Source: Niveibacterium microcysteis (GTDB lineage Bacteria; Pseudomonadota; Gammaproteobacteria; Burkholderiales; Rhodocyclaceae). From it: DNA of 64,000 nt. Where the stretch lies: positions 3,782,001-3,846,000 of the forward strand of contig NZ_CP071060.1 of NCBI RefSeq assembly GCF_017161445.1, in the 5' to 3' direction. The translations under genes and the position numbers were made by a program. Below the pieces are notes generated by a model that worked only from the letters and a program-made list of their open reading frames with translations, made no database searches and was not told where the DNA came from. Below are positions 43,391 through 53,799 of the stretch, one piece after another. Numbering within the stretch: position 1 is the first letter of the stretch; every line of letters begins with the position of its first letter.

Positions 43391-43762
43391 ATGGACATTG
43401 CCAAGCTCAATCTCACCGAACTCAAACGCCTGCTCAAGCGCGTAGAGGGCGAAATCGAACGCCGCGCCAATACCGCGAAGCGCGACGTTCTGAAAAAAGT
43501 ACATAAGATCGTCACCGAAGCCGGCATGTCGCTGGAAGATTTGATGGGCGACGAGAAGAAACCCGCTGCCGCCAAGACGCGCAAACCGCGCGCAGCCGCC
43601 AAGCCGGGCCGTAAGGCCGCTGGCCGCAAGACGGTTGGTGCCGCCAAGTATCGCAATCCGGCCAAACCCGAGCAGACCTGGACTGGCCACGGCCGCAAGC
43701 CGGGCTGGGTCGCCGAATGGCTGGCCGCGGGCAAAGCGCTCAACGAGCTGGAAATTCGCTGA
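43391..43762 (+). CDS. H-NS-family nucleoid protein
   Basis: A 123-residue H-NS family protein of the betaproteobacterial type. An N-terminal coiled-coil oligomerisation region (about 1-50) is followed by an Ala/Lys/Pro linker (60-82) and the C-terminal DNA-binding domain YRNPAKPEQTWTGHGRKPGWVAEWLAAG with the TWTGHGRKP loop. It binds AT-rich DNA and silences acquired genes. The 145-base upstream gap is markedly AT-richer than the surroundings, which would suit self-binding. Confidence 0.94.
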   Translation: MDIAKLNLTELKRLLKRVEGEIERRANTAKRDVLKKVHKIVTEAGMSLEDLMGDEKKPAAAKTRKPRAAAKPGRKAAGRKTVGAAKYRNPAKPEQTWTGHGRKPGWVAEWLAAGKALNELEIR

Positions 43763-43767
43763 ATGTA

Positions 43768-43799
43768 AAAACGGGCCCGAAAGGGCCCGTTTCATTTCC
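43768..43799. terminator. Bidirectional terminator (H-NS gene / folB)
   Basis: ACGGGCCC / GGGCCCGT (43771-43778 and 43783-43790) with a GAAA tetraloop, AAAA before and TTCATTT after. It fits both convergent genes. Confidence 0.9.
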
Positions 43800-43831
43800 A
43801 TCTCAAATTCGTGCTGCCACCACCGCGTGGC

Positions 43832-44215
43832 TCAGAACTGGAAATGTGGCCGCGGTGGCGCCGGCTCATCCCTTCCTCGTTCGATAAACACCCCTACCCG
43901 CCGCACACCTCGCATCACGCCCATCTTGGCGATCGAGACCCGGACCCAGGGCACACCGAACTCGCTGAACAGCAGATCGACGATGAATTCGCCCAACGTT
44001 TCGAGCAAATTGAAGTGGCGGTCCGCCAACACCGCACGGATCCGGTCCACAACCACGTCATAATCAATCGTATCGGCGATATCATCACGCGCCGCTGCGG
44101 CATCGGGGACGCCGAAGGTCAGATTGATCTCCAACGGCTGCGTTGCGCGCTTTTCGCGCTCGTAGATTCCGACCGAAGCCTCGACCTGAAGCCCCTCGAC
44201 AAAGATAAAGTCCAT
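43832..44215 (-). CDS. folB: Dihydroneopterin aldolase
   Basis: Folate-pathway enzyme that converts dihydroneopterin to 6-hydroxymethyl-dihydropterin. It is 127 residues with VGIYEREKRATQPLEINLTF (about 15-34), TIDYDVVVDRI and LLETLGEFI. The catalytic lysine region reads AKMGVMRGVRRVGVFIER, where Met replaces the usual Pro after Lys. The gene diverges from plsY with a 34-base gap. Confidence 0.93.
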   Translation of the reverse strand: MDFIFVEGLQVEASVGIYEREKRATQPLEINLTFGVPDAAAARDDIADTIDYDVVVDRIRAVLADRHFNLLETLGEFIVDLLFSEFGVPWVRVSIAKMGVMRGVRRVGVFIERGRDEPAPPRPHFQF

Positions 44216-44249
44216 TCCGATTTCCTGAAGCGAATTTCGCCATTATCCA

Positions 44250-44864
44250 ATGCAGACCGTCATCGTCGCACTCGCCGCCTATTTCATCGGTTCAACGCCG
44301 TTCGCTGTCATCGTCAGCCGGGCCATGGGCCTCGAAGACCCGCGCAAGTACGGATCGGGCAATCCGGGGGCAACCAATGTGCTGCGCAGTGGCAGCAAGA
44401 AGGCCGCCATCCTGACGCTGATCGGCGATGCACTCAAGGGCACGGCGGCAGTGCTTTTGGCGCGCGCGCTGGCTGAGCCGCTCGGTCTGACTGAGAACGA
44501 TGCCGCTGTGGCCGGGATTTTCGCCTTTTTGGGGCATGTCTTCTCGGTGTTCCTGCGCTTCCAGGGCGGCAAGGGCGTCGCCACAGCGGCGGGCGTACTG
44601 CTCGCCATGAGCCCCCTCGCAGGCGGATTGACGCTTGCGACCTGGCTCCTGGTCGCGCTCACGACCCGTTACTCCTCCGCCGCCGCACTGGCGGCAGCAC
44701 TGGCCGCACCGGTGTTCACCCATCTTCTGGTGAGCAGCGTCAGCTGGACGGCGGCGACAATCGCAATGTCCGCCGTCCTGATCTGGCGCCACAAGGACAA
44801 CATTTCGCGCCTGATTGCCGGCAAGGAAAGCCGGATTGGCGCAAAGAAAAAGGAAAACGTCTAA
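44250..44864 (+). CDS. plsY: Acyl-phosphate:glycerol-3-phosphate acyltransferase
   Basis: Integral-membrane enzyme that makes lysophosphatidic acid from acyl-phosphate. It is 204 residues with about five membrane helices. Motif 1 is [12 protein letters not shown] (about 36-47), the phosphate-binding region, and motif 2 is [21 protein letters not shown] [15 protein letters not shown] (about 105-119). The product is the substrate for PlsC, encoded at 3.4 kb. The stop codon overlaps that of convergent tsaD. Confidence 0.96.
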   Translation: MQTVIVALAAYFIGSTPFAVIVSRAMGLEDPRKYGSGNPGATNVLRSGSKKAAILTLIGDALKGTAAVLLARALAEPLGLTENDAAVAGIFAFLGHVFSVFLRFQGGKGVATAAGVLLAMSPLAGGLTLATWLLVALTTRYSSAAALAAALAAPVFTHLLVSSVSWTAATIAMSAVLIWRHKDNISRLIAGKESRIGAKKKENV

Positions 44865-45883
44865 CGCGGCGGCTGCAATTCGCCCAAGGGCCAGCGCGGG
44901 CGCACCGCAAAGCGCCCATCCGTTTGGCCGGTCGCGCCACCGGCGAAGCGCAGGCCCGCCGCGAGCGCGATCATCGCGCCATTGTCGGAACAGAACGCGA
45001 GCTCGGGATAATGCACGCGAAGGCGGCGGCGGGCTGCCGTTTCATCGAGGCGCTCGCGCAGACGACGGTTGGCGCCGACACCACCCGCCACCACCAGCGT
45101 CCGCAAGCCGGTTTCCTTCAGTGCAGCGAGCGCCTTAGCGACAAGCACCTCCGTCACCGCCTCCTGGAACTCGGCCGCGAGGTCTGCACGTTGATCGTGC
45201 GACCAGCTCGGCGCCTTGGTCGCCGTCAGCACCGCCGTCTTCAAACCGCTGAAGCTGAACTGCAGATCGCCCGAATGCAGCATCGGGCGCGGCAACTTGA
45301 AGCGCCCAGCCACGCCCTCGCTCGCCAGGCGGGCAAGCGCCGGCCCGCCGGGATAATCAAGGCCGATCAGCTTCGCCGTTTTGTCGAAGGCTTCGCCGGC
45401 CGCGTCATCCACTGTCTCGCCAAGCAGCTCGTAAGCACCAACGCCGGTGACCTTCATCAACTGGGTATGCCCGCCCGAGACGAGCAGCGCGACAAACGGG
45501 AAGGTCGGGGGATCGCTCGACAGCAACGGAGATAGCAGATGCCCCTCCAGGTGATGAATCGGCAGCGCGGGAATACCTAGCCCGAACGCGAACGCCTCTG
45601 CGAAGGCCGCACCAACGAGCAAGGCACCGGCCAGCCCCGGGCCAGCGGTATAGCCGACGCCGTCAAGCGCTCCTGCGCTGCAGCCCGCGGCGGCCAGCGT
45701 CTCGCGCACCAAGGGGACGATGCGCCGCACATGGTCGCGCGACGCCAGCTCGGGCACCACGCCACCGTACTCCGCGTGCATCGCGATTTGCGAATGAACG
45801 CGATGCGCCAGCAGACCGCGTTCGGTGTCGTAGACGCCAACGCCGGTCTCGTCGCAAGAGGATTCAATACCAAGGATCTGCAT
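44861..45883 (-). CDS. tsaD: tRNA N6-threonylcarbamoyladenosine transferase
   Basis: Kae1/TsaD protein that transfers the threonylcarbamoyl group to A37 of ANN-decoding tRNAs. It is 340 residues with N-terminal [15 protein letters not shown] (4-18), the metal-binding [22 protein letters not shown] (His pair about 36-58) and [13 protein letters not shown]. The rpsU gene is divergent with a 158-base gap, a classical neighbourhood. The 3' end overlaps the plsY stop by 4 bases in a convergent arrangement without room for a terminator. Confidence 0.97.
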   Translation of the reverse strand: MQILGIESSCDETGVGVYDTERGLLAHRVHSQIAMHAEYGGVVPELASRDHVRRIVPLVRETLAAAGCSAGALDGVGYTAGPGLAGALLVGAAFAEAFAFGLGIPALPIHHLEGHLLSPLLSSDPPTFPFVALLVSGGHTQLMKVTGVGAYELLGETVDDAAGEAFDKTAKLIGLDYPGGPALARLASEGVAGRFKLPRPMLHSGDLQFSFSGLKTAVLTATKAPSWSHDQRADLAAEFQEAVTEVLVAKALAALKETGLRTLVVAGGVGANRRLRERLDETAARRRLRVHYPELAFCSDNGAMIALAAGLRFAGGATGQTDGRFAVRPRWPLGELQPPR

Positions 45884-45935
45884 GGGGTCGCGAGTGTAGC
45901 GCGAACACCCCGATTGGCGGGGCTTGACAGTGGAC

Positions 45936-45964
45936 TTGGAAATCCTGACGAGTTTGGTTAAACT
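45936..45964 (+). promoter_or_regulatory. Promoter of the rpsU-yqeY-dnaG-rpoD operon
   Basis: TTGGAA (45936-45941), 17-base spacer, TAAACT (45959-45964), about 78 bases before the rpsU ATG. A consensus TTGACA at 45924 lacks a partner -10 at good spacing. Confidence 0.55.
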
Positions 45965-46041
45965 AGCGAGCTTCGCTCAACGGGCGCGCTCGATTTATTG
46001 TCGAACCCGTCCAGACTACTGATCAATTCGAGGTTTTGAGA

Positions 46042-46254
46042 ATGCCGGGTATCCGCCTCAAGGAAAACGAGCCGTTTGAAGTCGCGATCCGTCGCTTCAA
46101 GCGCACCATCGAGAAGGCCGGTGTCATCACCGAGCTGCGTTCGCGCGAGTTCTACGAAAAGCCGACCGCCGAACGCAAGCGCAAGAAGGCCGCTGCAGTG
46201 AAGCGCCTGCACAAGCGCCTGCGCAGCCAGCAGCTGCCGCCGAAGCTGTACTAA
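46042..46254 (+). CDS. rpsU: 30S ribosomal protein S21
   Basis: Small-subunit protein needed for initiation on structured mRNAs. It is 70 residues, basic, starting [21 protein letters not shown] and ending [15 protein letters not shown] 46042 is preferred to the TTG two codons upstream; GAGG lies nearby. It is the first gene of the macromolecular synthesis operon, and a strong hairpin separates it from yqeY. Confidence 0.98.
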   Translation: MPGIRLKENEPFEVAIRRFKRTIEKAGVITELRSREFYEKPTAERKRKKAAAVKRLHKRLRSQQLPPKLY

Positions 46255-46338
46255 GAATCCACCGCGTCGCGGGCGCCTTGGGGCGAACTGCGCGCAGGCA
46301 GGGTTCCGGCAGCTAGGCTGCCAACAGCCGCAAGACAT

Positions 46339-46382
46339 GCGCCGCGGAACGCACCGTCAAGGTAGCGTTCCGCGGCGCTTTT
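46339..46382 (+). terminator. Internal terminator between rpsU and yqeY
   Basis: A 14-bp perfect stem (46339-46352 with 46365-46378), a further ACC/GGT pairing inside the loop and TTTT after it. It probably limits read-through from rpsU into yqeY-dnaG-rpoD, as a terminator does after rpsU in the E. coli operon. Confidence 0.85.
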
Positions 46383-46435
46383 GCGCCTTCCGGTTCCACC
46401 TATCGAACCCGGCGCGCTTCGTTTGGGAGTCATCG

Positions 46436-46882
46436 ATGTCGCTGAAGCTTCAGATCAATGAAGACATGAAGTCCGCCATGCGCGCGAAGGAAACCGCTCG
46501 CCTCGGCGCCCTGCGCCTGTTGCTTGCCGCAATCAAGCAGCGCGAAGTTGACGAACGGATCGAGCTGGATGACGCCGCAGTGCTGGCGGTCATCGAAAAG
46601 CAGGTCAAGCAGCGCCGCGATTCGGTTGCCCAGTACGAGCAAGCCAAGCGCGAAGACCTCGCAAGCGCCGAACGTTTCGAGATCGAAGTGCTCTCGGCCT
46701 ACATGCCCGCACAGATGAGCGCCGACGAAATCGATGCAGCGATCGACGCCGCGATCGCCGAAACAGGTGCCACCGGACCCGCAGGCATCGGCAAGCTGAT
46801 GGGCCCGCTGAAGACCAAGTTGGCCGGACGCGCCGACATGAGCCTCGTCTCCGCACGCGTCAAGGCCAAGCTCTCGGCCTGA
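46436..46882 (+). CDS. yqeY: GatB/YqeY-domain protein
   Basis: A 148-residue helical protein like the tRNA-binding tail of GatB; its precise role is unknown, and it is conserved next to rpsU and dnaG. The signatures are LRLLLAAIKQREVDERIELDD (about 22-42) and LSAYMPAQMSADEIDAAID. GGGAG precedes the ATG at 46436; a frame extension upstream is excluded because it enters the terminator hairpin. Confidence 0.94.
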   Translation: MSLKLQINEDMKSAMRAKETARLGALRLLLAAIKQREVDERIELDDAAVLAVIEKQVKQRRDSVAQYEQAKREDLASAERFEIEVLSAYMPAQMSADEIDAAIDAAIAETGATGPAGIGKLMGPLKTKLAGRADMSLVSARVKAKLSA

Positions 46883-46963
46883 CACACCGGGCAAGCGGAT
46901 TCAATTCGCTTGCCTATACTGACCTAGGGCTGGCGGCTGTCGCCGGCCCGCCCCGGCACGTTC

Positions 46964-48784
46964 ATGATTCCTCAGGCCTTCATTCAGGATCTCATCGCGC
47001 GGATTGACATCGTCGACCTGATTCAGCGCTATGTGCCGTTGAAGAAGGCGGGCGCAAACTATTCCGCCTGCTGCCCGTTCCACAACGAAAAATCCCCCAG
47101 CTTCACGGTCAGCCCAAGCAAGCAGTTCTACCACTGCTTCGGCTGCGGCGCGCACGGCACGGCGATCGGCTTCCTGATGGAGCACTCAGGGCTTGGGTTC
47201 GTCGACGCCGTCAAGGAACTCGCCCAGCAGCTGGGGCTTGAAGTGCCCGAGGAGGGACCGGCGTTTTCCGGCCCCGGGCGCGAACAGCAGCGCTCGCTGA
47301 TCGACGTGATGTCGACCGCTGCGCGTTTCTATCGCGAGCAACTCAAAAGCAGCCCGCGCGCCGTCGATTACCTGAAACGCCGCGGCTTGACCGGCGAGAT
47401 CGCCGCGCGCTTTGGCATCGGCTATGCGCCGGATGGCTGGCAAAGCCTCGACAAGGCCTTCCCCAAGTACGACGACGGCGGATTGGCGGAGGCCGGTCTG
47501 GTCATCGACAATGAGGCCGGCCGCCGTTACGACCGCTTCCGCGATCGCATCATGTTTCCGATCCAGGACGCGCGCGGCAATGTCATCGCCTTCGGCGGGC
47601 GCATCCTGGATGCAGGCGAACCGAAATACCTGAACTCGCCGGAAACGCCGCTGTTCGAGAAGGGGCGCGAGCTCTACGGCCTGCCGCAGGCACGCGTCGG
47701 CATTCGCGAGACCGGCACCGTGATTGTGGTCGAGGGCTACATGGACGTCGTCGCGCTTGCGCAGTACGGCGTCAACAACGCCGTCGCGACGCTCGGCACC
47801 GCCACCACGCCGACGCACGTCCAGAAACTGCTGCGCCAGGCCGACCGATTGGTGTTCTGTTTCGACGGCGACAAAGCCGGCCGCAAAGCTGCACGACGAG
47901 GCCTTGAAGCCAGCCTGCCGCACCTCGCCGACGACAAGACCGTCTGCTTCCTCTTCCTGCCAGCGGAGCACGATCCGGACTCGTTCGTCCGCGAACGCGG
48001 CGCCGAGGCTTTCCAGCTCGCCGCCCGCGACGCCACGCCACTCGGCCGATTCCTGCTCGACACGCTGGCCGAGGGCTGCGACCTGCAAACCGCCGAAGGT
48101 CGCGCGCACCTCGTACACAACGCGAAAGAATTCGTCCCGAAGATTGCCGCGCAAGTCTTGCGGCTTCAGATCGTTCGAGACCTCGCTGCCGTGGCGCAAC
48201 TAAGTCCGGAGGAGACCTCGTCCGCGCTGGGGCTCGCGCCCCCACCGCGCCCGCCGCGCCCCGCATTCGAGCCCTTCCAGAAAGGCGACTGGCAAAAAGG
48301 GCGCTTCGGCAAGAAAGGCCTGCCGCCGCCCGAGCCGCGTGTCGGCGTTGTCCCGCTCGAGCAGCAGTTGCTGCGCGTTTTGCTGGCGCGTCCCCGCCTC
48401 GGTGACAAGGTCCCGGTCGCCCTGGTTGGCCACCTTCCGGAGACTGCCGAACGCGCCGCAGTGATGGCGATCATTGACGCTGGCGAAGACGGAACGCTGC
48501 TGGACGCGCCGCTCGGCGCCTGGATCGAGCACTTCCGCGACAGCACGCACGAGGCGGCGATTACGCGCGCAATGCAGTCGATCGAAGAAGGCTACATCGA
48601 CGAGACCAAGCTCGAAGAAACGCTGCGCGGCCTGCTTGATCGACTCGAGCTCCAGGCCGTGGAGACGGAATTGAAAAATCTGCAGATCCAAGTCACCAGC
48701 GGACGCGCCGACAACAGCTCGGCGGCCCGTCTGGGCTCGCTTCTTGCGAAAAAACAGAAACTTAAGTCTGGCCAGACGGTCTGA
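46964..48784 (+). CDS. dnaG: DNA primase
   Basis: Synthesises RNA primers at the replication fork. It is 606 residues. The zinc-binding domain near the N-terminus has [12 protein letters not shown] and HCFGCGAHG. The TOPRIM core includes [12 protein letters not shown] (about 253-264) and [12 protein letters not shown] Pro-rich linker (about 421-460) leads to the DnaB-binding C-terminal domain. It follows yqeY by 81 bases; the ribosome binding site is weak, as often for dnaG. Confidence 0.98.
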   Translation: MIPQAFIQDLIARIDIVDLIQRYVPLKKAGANYSACCPFHNEKSPSFTVSPSKQFYHCFGCGAHGTAIGFLMEHSGLGFVDAVKELAQQLGLEVPEEGPAFSGPGREQQRSLIDVMSTAARFYREQLKSSPRAVDYLKRRGLTGEIAARFGIGYAPDGWQSLDKAFPKYDDGGLAEAGLVIDNEAGRRYDRFRDRIMFPIQDARGNVIAFGGRILDAGEPKYLNSPETPLFEKGRELYGLPQARVGIRETGTVIVVEGYMDVVALAQYGVNNAVATLGTATTPTHVQKLLRQADRLVFCFDGDKAGRKAARRGLEASLPHLADDKTVCFLFLPAEHDPDSFVRERGAEAFQLAARDATPLGRFLLDTLAEGCDLQTAEGRAHLVHNAKEFVPKIAAQVLRLQIVRDLAAVAQLSPEETSSALGLAPPPRPPRPAFEPFQKGDWQKGRFGKKGLPPPEPRVGVVPLEQQLLRVLLARPRLGDKVPVALVGHLPETAERAAVMAIIDAGEDGTLLDAPLGAWIEHFRDSTHEAAITRAMQSIEEGYIDETKLEETLRGLLDRLELQAVETELKNLQIQVTSGRADNSSAARLGSLLAKKQKLKSGQTV

Positions 48785-48792
48785 GACTACGT

Positions 48793-48798
48793 TATAAT
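48793..48798 (+). promoter_or_regulatory. Candidate -10 box for an internal rpoD promoter
   Basis: A consensus TATAAT, about 34 bases before the rpoD ATG and just after the dnaG stop. No clear -35 is at 16-18 bases. The upstream GTCTGGCCAGAC palindrome might be regulatory. Confidence 0.4.
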
Positions 48799-48831
48799 TA
48801 TCGGTTTTCGCGACCTTTTCCCGAGGATTTC

Positions 48832-50796
48832 ATGGCCGCCACGGATAAATCCAAAGACCCCCGCAAGGACTCGTCCAAGCCAAAGTCAGCCAAGGCCAAG
48901 GCCAAGGAGAAGGATCTCGCGCTCGCCCAAGCCGCTGCGCTGCAGCCTGCCGACGCCGAAGCGCGCCGCACCCGCCTGAAGTCGCTGATCGCGCTGGGCA
49001 AGGAGCGCGGATACCTGACCTACGCCGAGATCAACGACCACCTGCCGGACGACATGGTCGATGCCGAGCAGATCGAATCGATCATCTCGACCTTCGGCGA
49101 CATGGGCATCCAGGTCTATGACGAAGCCCCCGCTGCTGAAGAGCTGCTGATTTCCGACAATGTGCCGCAAGTCGTTGACGACGAAGCCGCACAGGAAGAA
49201 GCCGAACAAGCGCTGTCTGCCGCCGACTCCGAATTCGGCCGCACGACCGATCCGGTCCGCATGTACATGCGCGAAATGGGCACCGTCGAGCTGCTGACCC
49301 GCGAAGGCGAAATCGAGATCGCCAAGCGCATCGAAGATGGCCTCAAGCACATGGTGCTGGCGATCTCCGCCTGCCCGACGACCGTCTCCGACATCCTGGA
49401 CATGGCCGAGAAGGTTGGCAAGGACGAGATGCGCATCGACGAACTCGTCGACGGCCTGATCGACCCCAATGCGCCGGAAGAAGCGGCGCCGGCCGACGAC
49501 GTCGAGCTCGACGAAGAGGAAGACGAAGACGCGGACGACGAAGATGGTGACGGCGCGGGCAAGATCAGCGCGTCGCTGCTGCAACTGAAGACCGACGCCC
49601 TGCAACGCTTCGACGTGATCCGTGGCCTTTACGCCAAGATGATCGCTGCGCTGGGCAAGAAGGGCTCGGACGACAAGACCTACCTGAAGATCCACGGCCA
49701 GATCTCAGCCGAGCTGATGAACATCCGCTTTACCGCGAAGTCCATCGAGAAGCTCTGCGACACCGTGCGTCACATGGTCGAGAACGTCCGCAAGCACGAG
49801 CGCAAGATCCTTGACCTGTGCGTCGAACGCGCCGGCATGTCGCGCCAGCACTTCATCAAAGTCTTCCCGGGCAACGAAACCAACCGTGACTGGTTGAAGG
49901 GCGAAATCAGCGCGAACGCGAGTTACTCGGCCGCACTGATGCGCATGCAACCGGCCATTCTGGAAGAGCAGCAGAAGCTGATCGACCTGCAGGAACGCAT
50001 CGGCATTCCGCTGAAGGAACTCAAAGACATCAACAAGCAGATGTCCACTGGCGAAGCGAAGATGCGCCGCGCCAAGCGCGAGATGACCGAGGCCAACCTG
50101 CGTCTGGTGATCTCGATCGCGAAGAAGTACACGAACCGCGGCCTGCAGTTCCTCGACCTGATCCAGGAAGGCAACATCGGCCTGATGAAGGCGGTGGACA
50201 AGTTCGAATACCGCCGCGGCTACAAGTTCTCGACCTACGCAACCTGGTGGATCCGCCAGGCGATCACGCGTTCGATCGCCGACCAGGCGCGCACGATCCG
50301 TATCCCGGTTCACATGATCGAAACGATCAACAAGATGAACCGCATCTCGCGTCAGATCCTGCAGGAAACCGGTCTTGAGCCGGATCCGGCAACCTTGGCC
50401 GTGAAGATGGAAATGCCCGAGGAGAAGATCCGCAAGATCCAGAAGATCTCCAAAGAGCCGATTTCCATGGAGACGCCGATTGGTGACGACGACGACTCGC
50501 ATCTGGGCGACTTCATCGAAGACAACGCCACCGTTGCACCGGCCGATGCGGCCGAGTACTCCGGCCTGCGCGATGCCACGAAGGAAGTGCTCGACAGCCT
50601 GACGCCGCGCGAAGCGAAGGTGCTGCGCATGCGTTTCGGTATCGAGATGAACACGGACCACACGCTGGAAGAAGTCGGCAAGCAGTTCGACGTGACCCGC
50701 GAACGTATCCGCCAGATCGAAGCCAAGGCACTGCGCAAGCTGCGCCACCCGTCGCGGTCGGACAAGCTGCGCAGCTTCCTCGACGGCGAGGGCTGA
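48832..50796 (+). CDS. rpoD: RNA polymerase primary sigma factor (sigma-70)
   Basis: Primary sigma factor of 654 residues. Region 1.1 is at the N-terminus ([20 protein letters not shown]), preceded by a Lys/Ala-rich stretch. Region 1.2 ([21 protein letters not shown]) is followed by the non-conserved region with a very acidic run (about 223-243). Regions 2.1-2.4 are near residues 430-495 ([30 protein letters not shown]), and the region 4 HTH with [14 protein letters not shown] is near 620-640. A tRNA gene follows. Confidence 0.98.
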   Translation: MAATDKSKDPRKDSSKPKSAKAKAKEKDLALAQAAALQPADAEARRTRLKSLIALGKERGYLTYAEINDHLPDDMVDAEQIESIISTFGDMGIQVYDEAPAAEELLISDNVPQVVDDEAAQEEAEQALSAADSEFGRTTDPVRMYMREMGTVELLTREGEIEIAKRIEDGLKHMVLAISACPTTVSDILDMAEKVGKDEMRIDELVDGLIDPNAPEEAAPADDVELDEEEDEDADDEDGDGAGKISASLLQLKTDALQRFDVIRGLYAKMIAALGKKGSDDKTYLKIHGQISAELMNIRFTAKSIEKLCDTVRHMVENVRKHERKILDLCVERAGMSRQHFIKVFPGNETNRDWLKGEISANASYSAALMRMQPAILEEQQKLIDLQERIGIPLKELKDINKQMSTGEAKMRRAKREMTEANLRLVISIAKKYTNRGLQFLDLIQEGNIGLMKAVDKFEYRRGYKFSTYATWWIRQAITRSIADQARTIRIPVHMIETINKMNRISRQILQETGLEPDPATLAVKMEMPEEKIRKIQKISKEPISMETPIGDDDDSHLGDFIEDNATVAPADAAEYSGLRDATKEVLDSLTPREAKVLRMRFGIEMNTDHTLEEVGKQFDVTRERIRQIEAKALRKLRHPSRSDKLRSFLDGEG

Positions 50797-50810
50797 TCGC
50801 AACACCGGAC

Positions 50811-50831
50811 GCCCGCGCAGCCGGCGCGGGC
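50811..50831 (+). terminator. Hairpin after rpoD
   Basis: GCCCGCGC / GCGCGGGC stem with an AGCCG loop, 14 bases after the rpoD stop. There is no T-tract, so termination may be partial. Confidence 0.5.
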
Positions 50832-50961
50832 CGATTCGCACATGCCTGTTCGCGCCGAGCAGGTGGGCTCGCAGCGAAGTGGTGAGCGAAACAGTACTTC
50901 TCAGTACGACGAGCAAACCGCCCACGCGAGAGACCCAATCTGACGGTGCGAAGAGGCATCA

Positions 50962-51040
<79 letters not shown>

Positions 51041-51045
51041 AATAC

Positions 51046-51080
51046 AAAGGGGCACGGCGATCGCCGTGCCCCTTTTGTTT
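51046..51080. terminator. Bidirectional terminator (tRNA-Ile2 / rsmA)
   Basis: A palindrome of about 30 bases (AAAGGGGCACGG paired with CCGTGCCCCTTT) followed by TTTTGTTT. Suited to both the tRNA and the convergent rsmA. Confidence 0.9.
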
Positions 51081-51098
51081 GGCCCGAGCGGTGCTCAG

Positions 51099-51899
51099 TC
51101 AGGCTGGCACGGCACAGAAGTTCGCGATGCGGACGAAGTCGGCGAGCGAGAGCGTCTCACCGCGCGCACCGGGATTGATGCCCAGCGTGGTGAAACCGGC
51201 GTCGTCGAGAATGCCCTTGAGGGTGTTGCGCAGGGTCTTGCGACGTTGACCGAAGGCTGCGGTGACGATTTTGGCGAGCAAGGCCTCATCGCGGCAATCG
51301 AGTTCCGACGCCGCTTTCGGGATCAGGCGAACGATCGCGGAGGTGACCTTCGGCGCCGGATGGAACGCGCCAGGCGGCACGTCGAACAGCTTGGCCATGT
51401 GGAAGCGGTACTGCAGCATCACGCCGAGACGGCCGTAGGCTTCTTCATCGGGATCGGCAACCATGCGGTCCACCACTTCGCGCTGCAGCATGAAGGTCAT
51501 TTCCTTCACGCCTGCCGCATAGTCGGCAAGATGGAACAGCAGCGGCGTCGAGATGTTATAGGGAAGGTTGCCGACCACCTTCAAGGCGCCTGCAGCATTC
51601 TGCGTGAGGGTGCCGAAATCGAACTTCAGCGCATCGCCCTCGTGGATCGTGATCTGCTCGGCGCTGTATTTCTCTTTCAGTCGGGCGATCAGGTCGCGGT
51701 CGATTTCGACCACATGCAGGTGACCCGCCGCATTGATCAGCGGCGCGGTGAGCGCGCCAAGCCCGGGGCCGATCTCGACAATCGGCTCGCCCGGCTTCAC
51801 CGCAATCGCGGCGATGATCTTGCGGATGATGTTCTGGTCGACCAGAAAGTTCTGGCCGAAGCGCTTGCGCGCGAGGTGACCATCAATCGGACGGCTCAT
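51099..51899 (-). CDS. rsmA: 16S rRNA (adenine1518/1519-N6)-dimethyltransferase
   Basis: KsgA/RsmA dimethylates two adenines in the 3' end of 16S rRNA late in 30S assembly. It is 266 residues: KRFGQNFLVDQNIIRKI near the N-terminus, SAM motif I EIGPGLGALT (about 45-54) and the target-base motif IV NLPYNIST (about 104-111). ATG 51899 overlaps the stop of the patatin gene (ATGA), which places it at the end of the lptD-surA-pdxA-patatin-rsmA unit. Confidence 0.97.
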   Translation of the reverse strand: MSRPIDGHLARKRFGQNFLVDQNIIRKIIAAIAVKPGEPIVEIGPGLGALTAPLINAAGHLHVVEIDRDLIARLKEKYSAEQITIHEGDALKFDFGTLTQNAAGALKVVGNLPYNISTPLLFHLADYAAGVKEMTFMLQREVVDRMVADPDEEAYGRLGVMLQYRFHMAKLFDVPPGAFHPAPKVTSAIVRLIPKAASELDCRDEALLAKIVTAAFGQRRKTLRNTLKGILDDAGFTTLGINPGARGETLSLADFVRIANFCAVPA

Positions 51900-52807
51900 C
51901 GCTTGGCGTCCCATGCGGCCAGGCGTTCGCGGATCCGCGTGATCGCGCCGAAGCCGGCGCGCTCGCCTTCGAGGATCGCTTCGTGGCGTTGCTGGAAATT
52001 CGCCGCCGGCAGCCCCTTGATGTTCGGGTTCACGACCACGTCGGCATCGCGCAGTTCGTAGTCCGCAATCCGGTTGCCCATGATCGCAATCGTATCGAGC
52101 AGCACGTCGACGCTCCCGGCCCCCTTCTTGCCCGAGGGGCGCTGCGAGATATCTACTGCGATGACGATGTCCGCGCCCATGCTGCGCGCGGTACGCGCCG
52201 GCACCGGACTGACGAGACCGCCATCAACGTATTCCCGCCCGCGAATCACTACCGGCGAGAACACCCCCGGCACGGAGGACGAGGCGCGCACGGCCTGCCC
52301 CACGTTACCCGCCGAAAAGGCAGCAGGCTCACCGTTCTGCAGGTCGGTCGCGACCGCTGCGAAGCGACGCTTGAGCCCTTCGATCGGTTTGTTCGAAACC
52401 TGTTTGTTGATGAAGGCTTCGAGCGCTTCACCCTTCAGCAGGCCGCGATCGAACAGCGCCCAGTCCTTGAACGCGCTCTCTTCCATCTGGAACGCAAGTT
52501 TCTGTAGATCGAAGGCGCCGAACCCAGCGGCGTAGAGCGCCCCGACGACGCTGCCGGCGCTCGTGCCGACGACAATATCAGGCGAAATGCCGTTGGTTTC
52601 GAGCGCCTTGATGACACCGATATGCGCAAACCCACGCGCAGCGCCGCCCCCGAGCGCCAGACCGATCTTCGGCTTTGCACGCGCCACTGGCGGCACGACA
52701 GGCGGTTGCGGCTTGACGGGCTCTGGCTGCGGCTTCGGCTGCGTCGTCTGGCAGGCCACCAGCAAGGCGCTTGCGCTGGTCGCAACAAGGAATTCGCGCC
52801 GTTTCAT
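51896..52807 (-). CDS. Patatin-like phospholipase, putative lipoprotein
   Basis: A 303-residue RssA/patatin-type hydrolase. The N-terminus [19 protein letters not shown] has a twin-arginine-like start and a lipobox with Cys19, followed by a Pro-rich linker (about 24-45). The patatin core holds GGGAARG (54-60, oxyanion hole), GTSAGS with the nucleophile Ser (about 81-86) and DGGLVSP with the catalytic Asp (about 205). It overlaps pdxA and rsmA by 4 bases on each side, so it is fully embedded in the operon. The substrate, lipid or lysophospholipid at the envelope, is inferred only. Confidence 0.9.
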   Translation of the reverse strand: MKRREFLVATSASALLVACQTTQPKPQPEPVKPQPPVVPPVARAKPKIGLALGGGAARGFAHIGVIKALETNGISPDIVVGTSAGSVVGALYAAGFGAFDLQKLAFQMEESAFKDWALFDRGLLKGEALEAFINKQVSNKPIEGLKRRFAAVATDLQNGEPAAFSAGNVGQAVRASSSVPGVFSPVVIRGREYVDGGLVSPVPARTARSMGADIVIAVDISQRPSGKKGAGSVDVLLDTIAIMGNRIADYELRDADVVVNPNIKGLPAANFQQRHEAILEGERAGFGAITRIRERLAAWDAKR

Positions 52808-53799
52808 GCGTGCCCCCGGCGCTGTGCGCTGACCATTTCAATCGCACAACCAATTGCTGCATGCAGGCTGCCCGGGTCGGCACGACCGGTGCCCGCCAGA
52901 TCAAGCGCCGTGCCGTGATCAACCGAAGTGCGGATGATCGGCAGGCCAAGCGTGATGTTAACGCCGCCGCCAAAGCTGGCGTATTTGAGCACTGGAAGGC
53001 CCTGGTCGTGGTACATCGCGAGCACTGCGTCACCGCGCTCGAGTTGGTGCGGCGTGAATAGCGTATCAGCGGGCAAGGGGCCAATCAGCTCCATCCCTTC
53101 GGCGCGCAGCGCGTCCAGCACCGGGCTGATGACTTCGATTTCTTCCCTGCCCATGTGCCCGGACTCGCCGGCGTGTGGGTTGAGGCCGGCCACCAGAATA
53201 CGGGGGTTGGCAAGGCCGAATCGCCTACACAGATCGGCATGCAGGATCTGCAAGGTCTGGCGCAAAGACTCGGCCGTAAGCGCTGCGGGCACATCCTTCA
53301 GTGTAAGGTGCGTGGTCGCCAGCGCAACGCGCATGCCACCGCCCGCCAGCATCATCACGACGCGGTCTGTGTGCGTGCGATCGGCGAGGTATTCGGTATG
53401 ACCGGTGAAAGCGACACCCGCATCATTGATCACGCCCTTATGCAGGGGCGCGGTAACCATGCCATCGAAACGACCACCGACGCAGCCGTCGATCGCGGCG
53501 TCGAGGATCGCGAGCACATGCGACGCATTGGCCGCATTCAGGACACCCGGCAGCGAAGGCTCGGCGAGCGGCACATGCAACACATCAAGACAACCGGCCT
53601 CTCGCGGCAAGCCCGGCGCCCAGTCTCGCAGCACGGCTGGGATGCCGAGCGCGTTTGCGCGCGAAGCGATCAGCTCACGATCACCGATCGCCACCAGATG
53701 TGCCGCGACGCTGTGCTTCGCGAGCGTTGCAACGAGCTCCGGGCCGACCCCCGCGGGCTCGCCACAGGTGACCGCCAGTAGCGGTAGCAGAGCGCTCAT
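52804..53799 (-). CDS. pdxA: 4-hydroxythreonine-4-phosphate dehydrogenase
   Basis: Pyridoxal phosphate synthesis (DXP-dependent route). It is 331 residues with N-terminal [15 protein letters not shown] (9-23), [12 protein letters not shown] (metal-binding His), [12 protein letters not shown] (about 205-217) and [13 protein letters not shown]. It starts on the last 4 bases of surA and ends on the first 4 of the patatin gene. Confidence 0.97.
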   Translation of the reverse strand: MSALLPLLAVTCGEPAGVGPELVATLAKHSVAAHLVAIGDRELIASRANALGIPAVLRDWAPGLPREAGCLDVLHVPLAEPSLPGVLNAANASHVLAILDAAIDGCVGGRFDGMVTAPLHKGVINDAGVAFTGHTEYLADRTHTDRVVMMLAGGGMRVALATTHLTLKDVPAALTAESLRQTLQILHADLCRRFGLANPRILVAGLNPHAGESGHMGREEIEVISPVLDALRAEGMELIGPLPADTLFTPHQLERGDAVLAMYHDQGLPVLKYASFGGGVNITLGLPIIRTSVDHGTALDLAGTGRADPGSLHAAIGCAIEMVSAQRRGHA

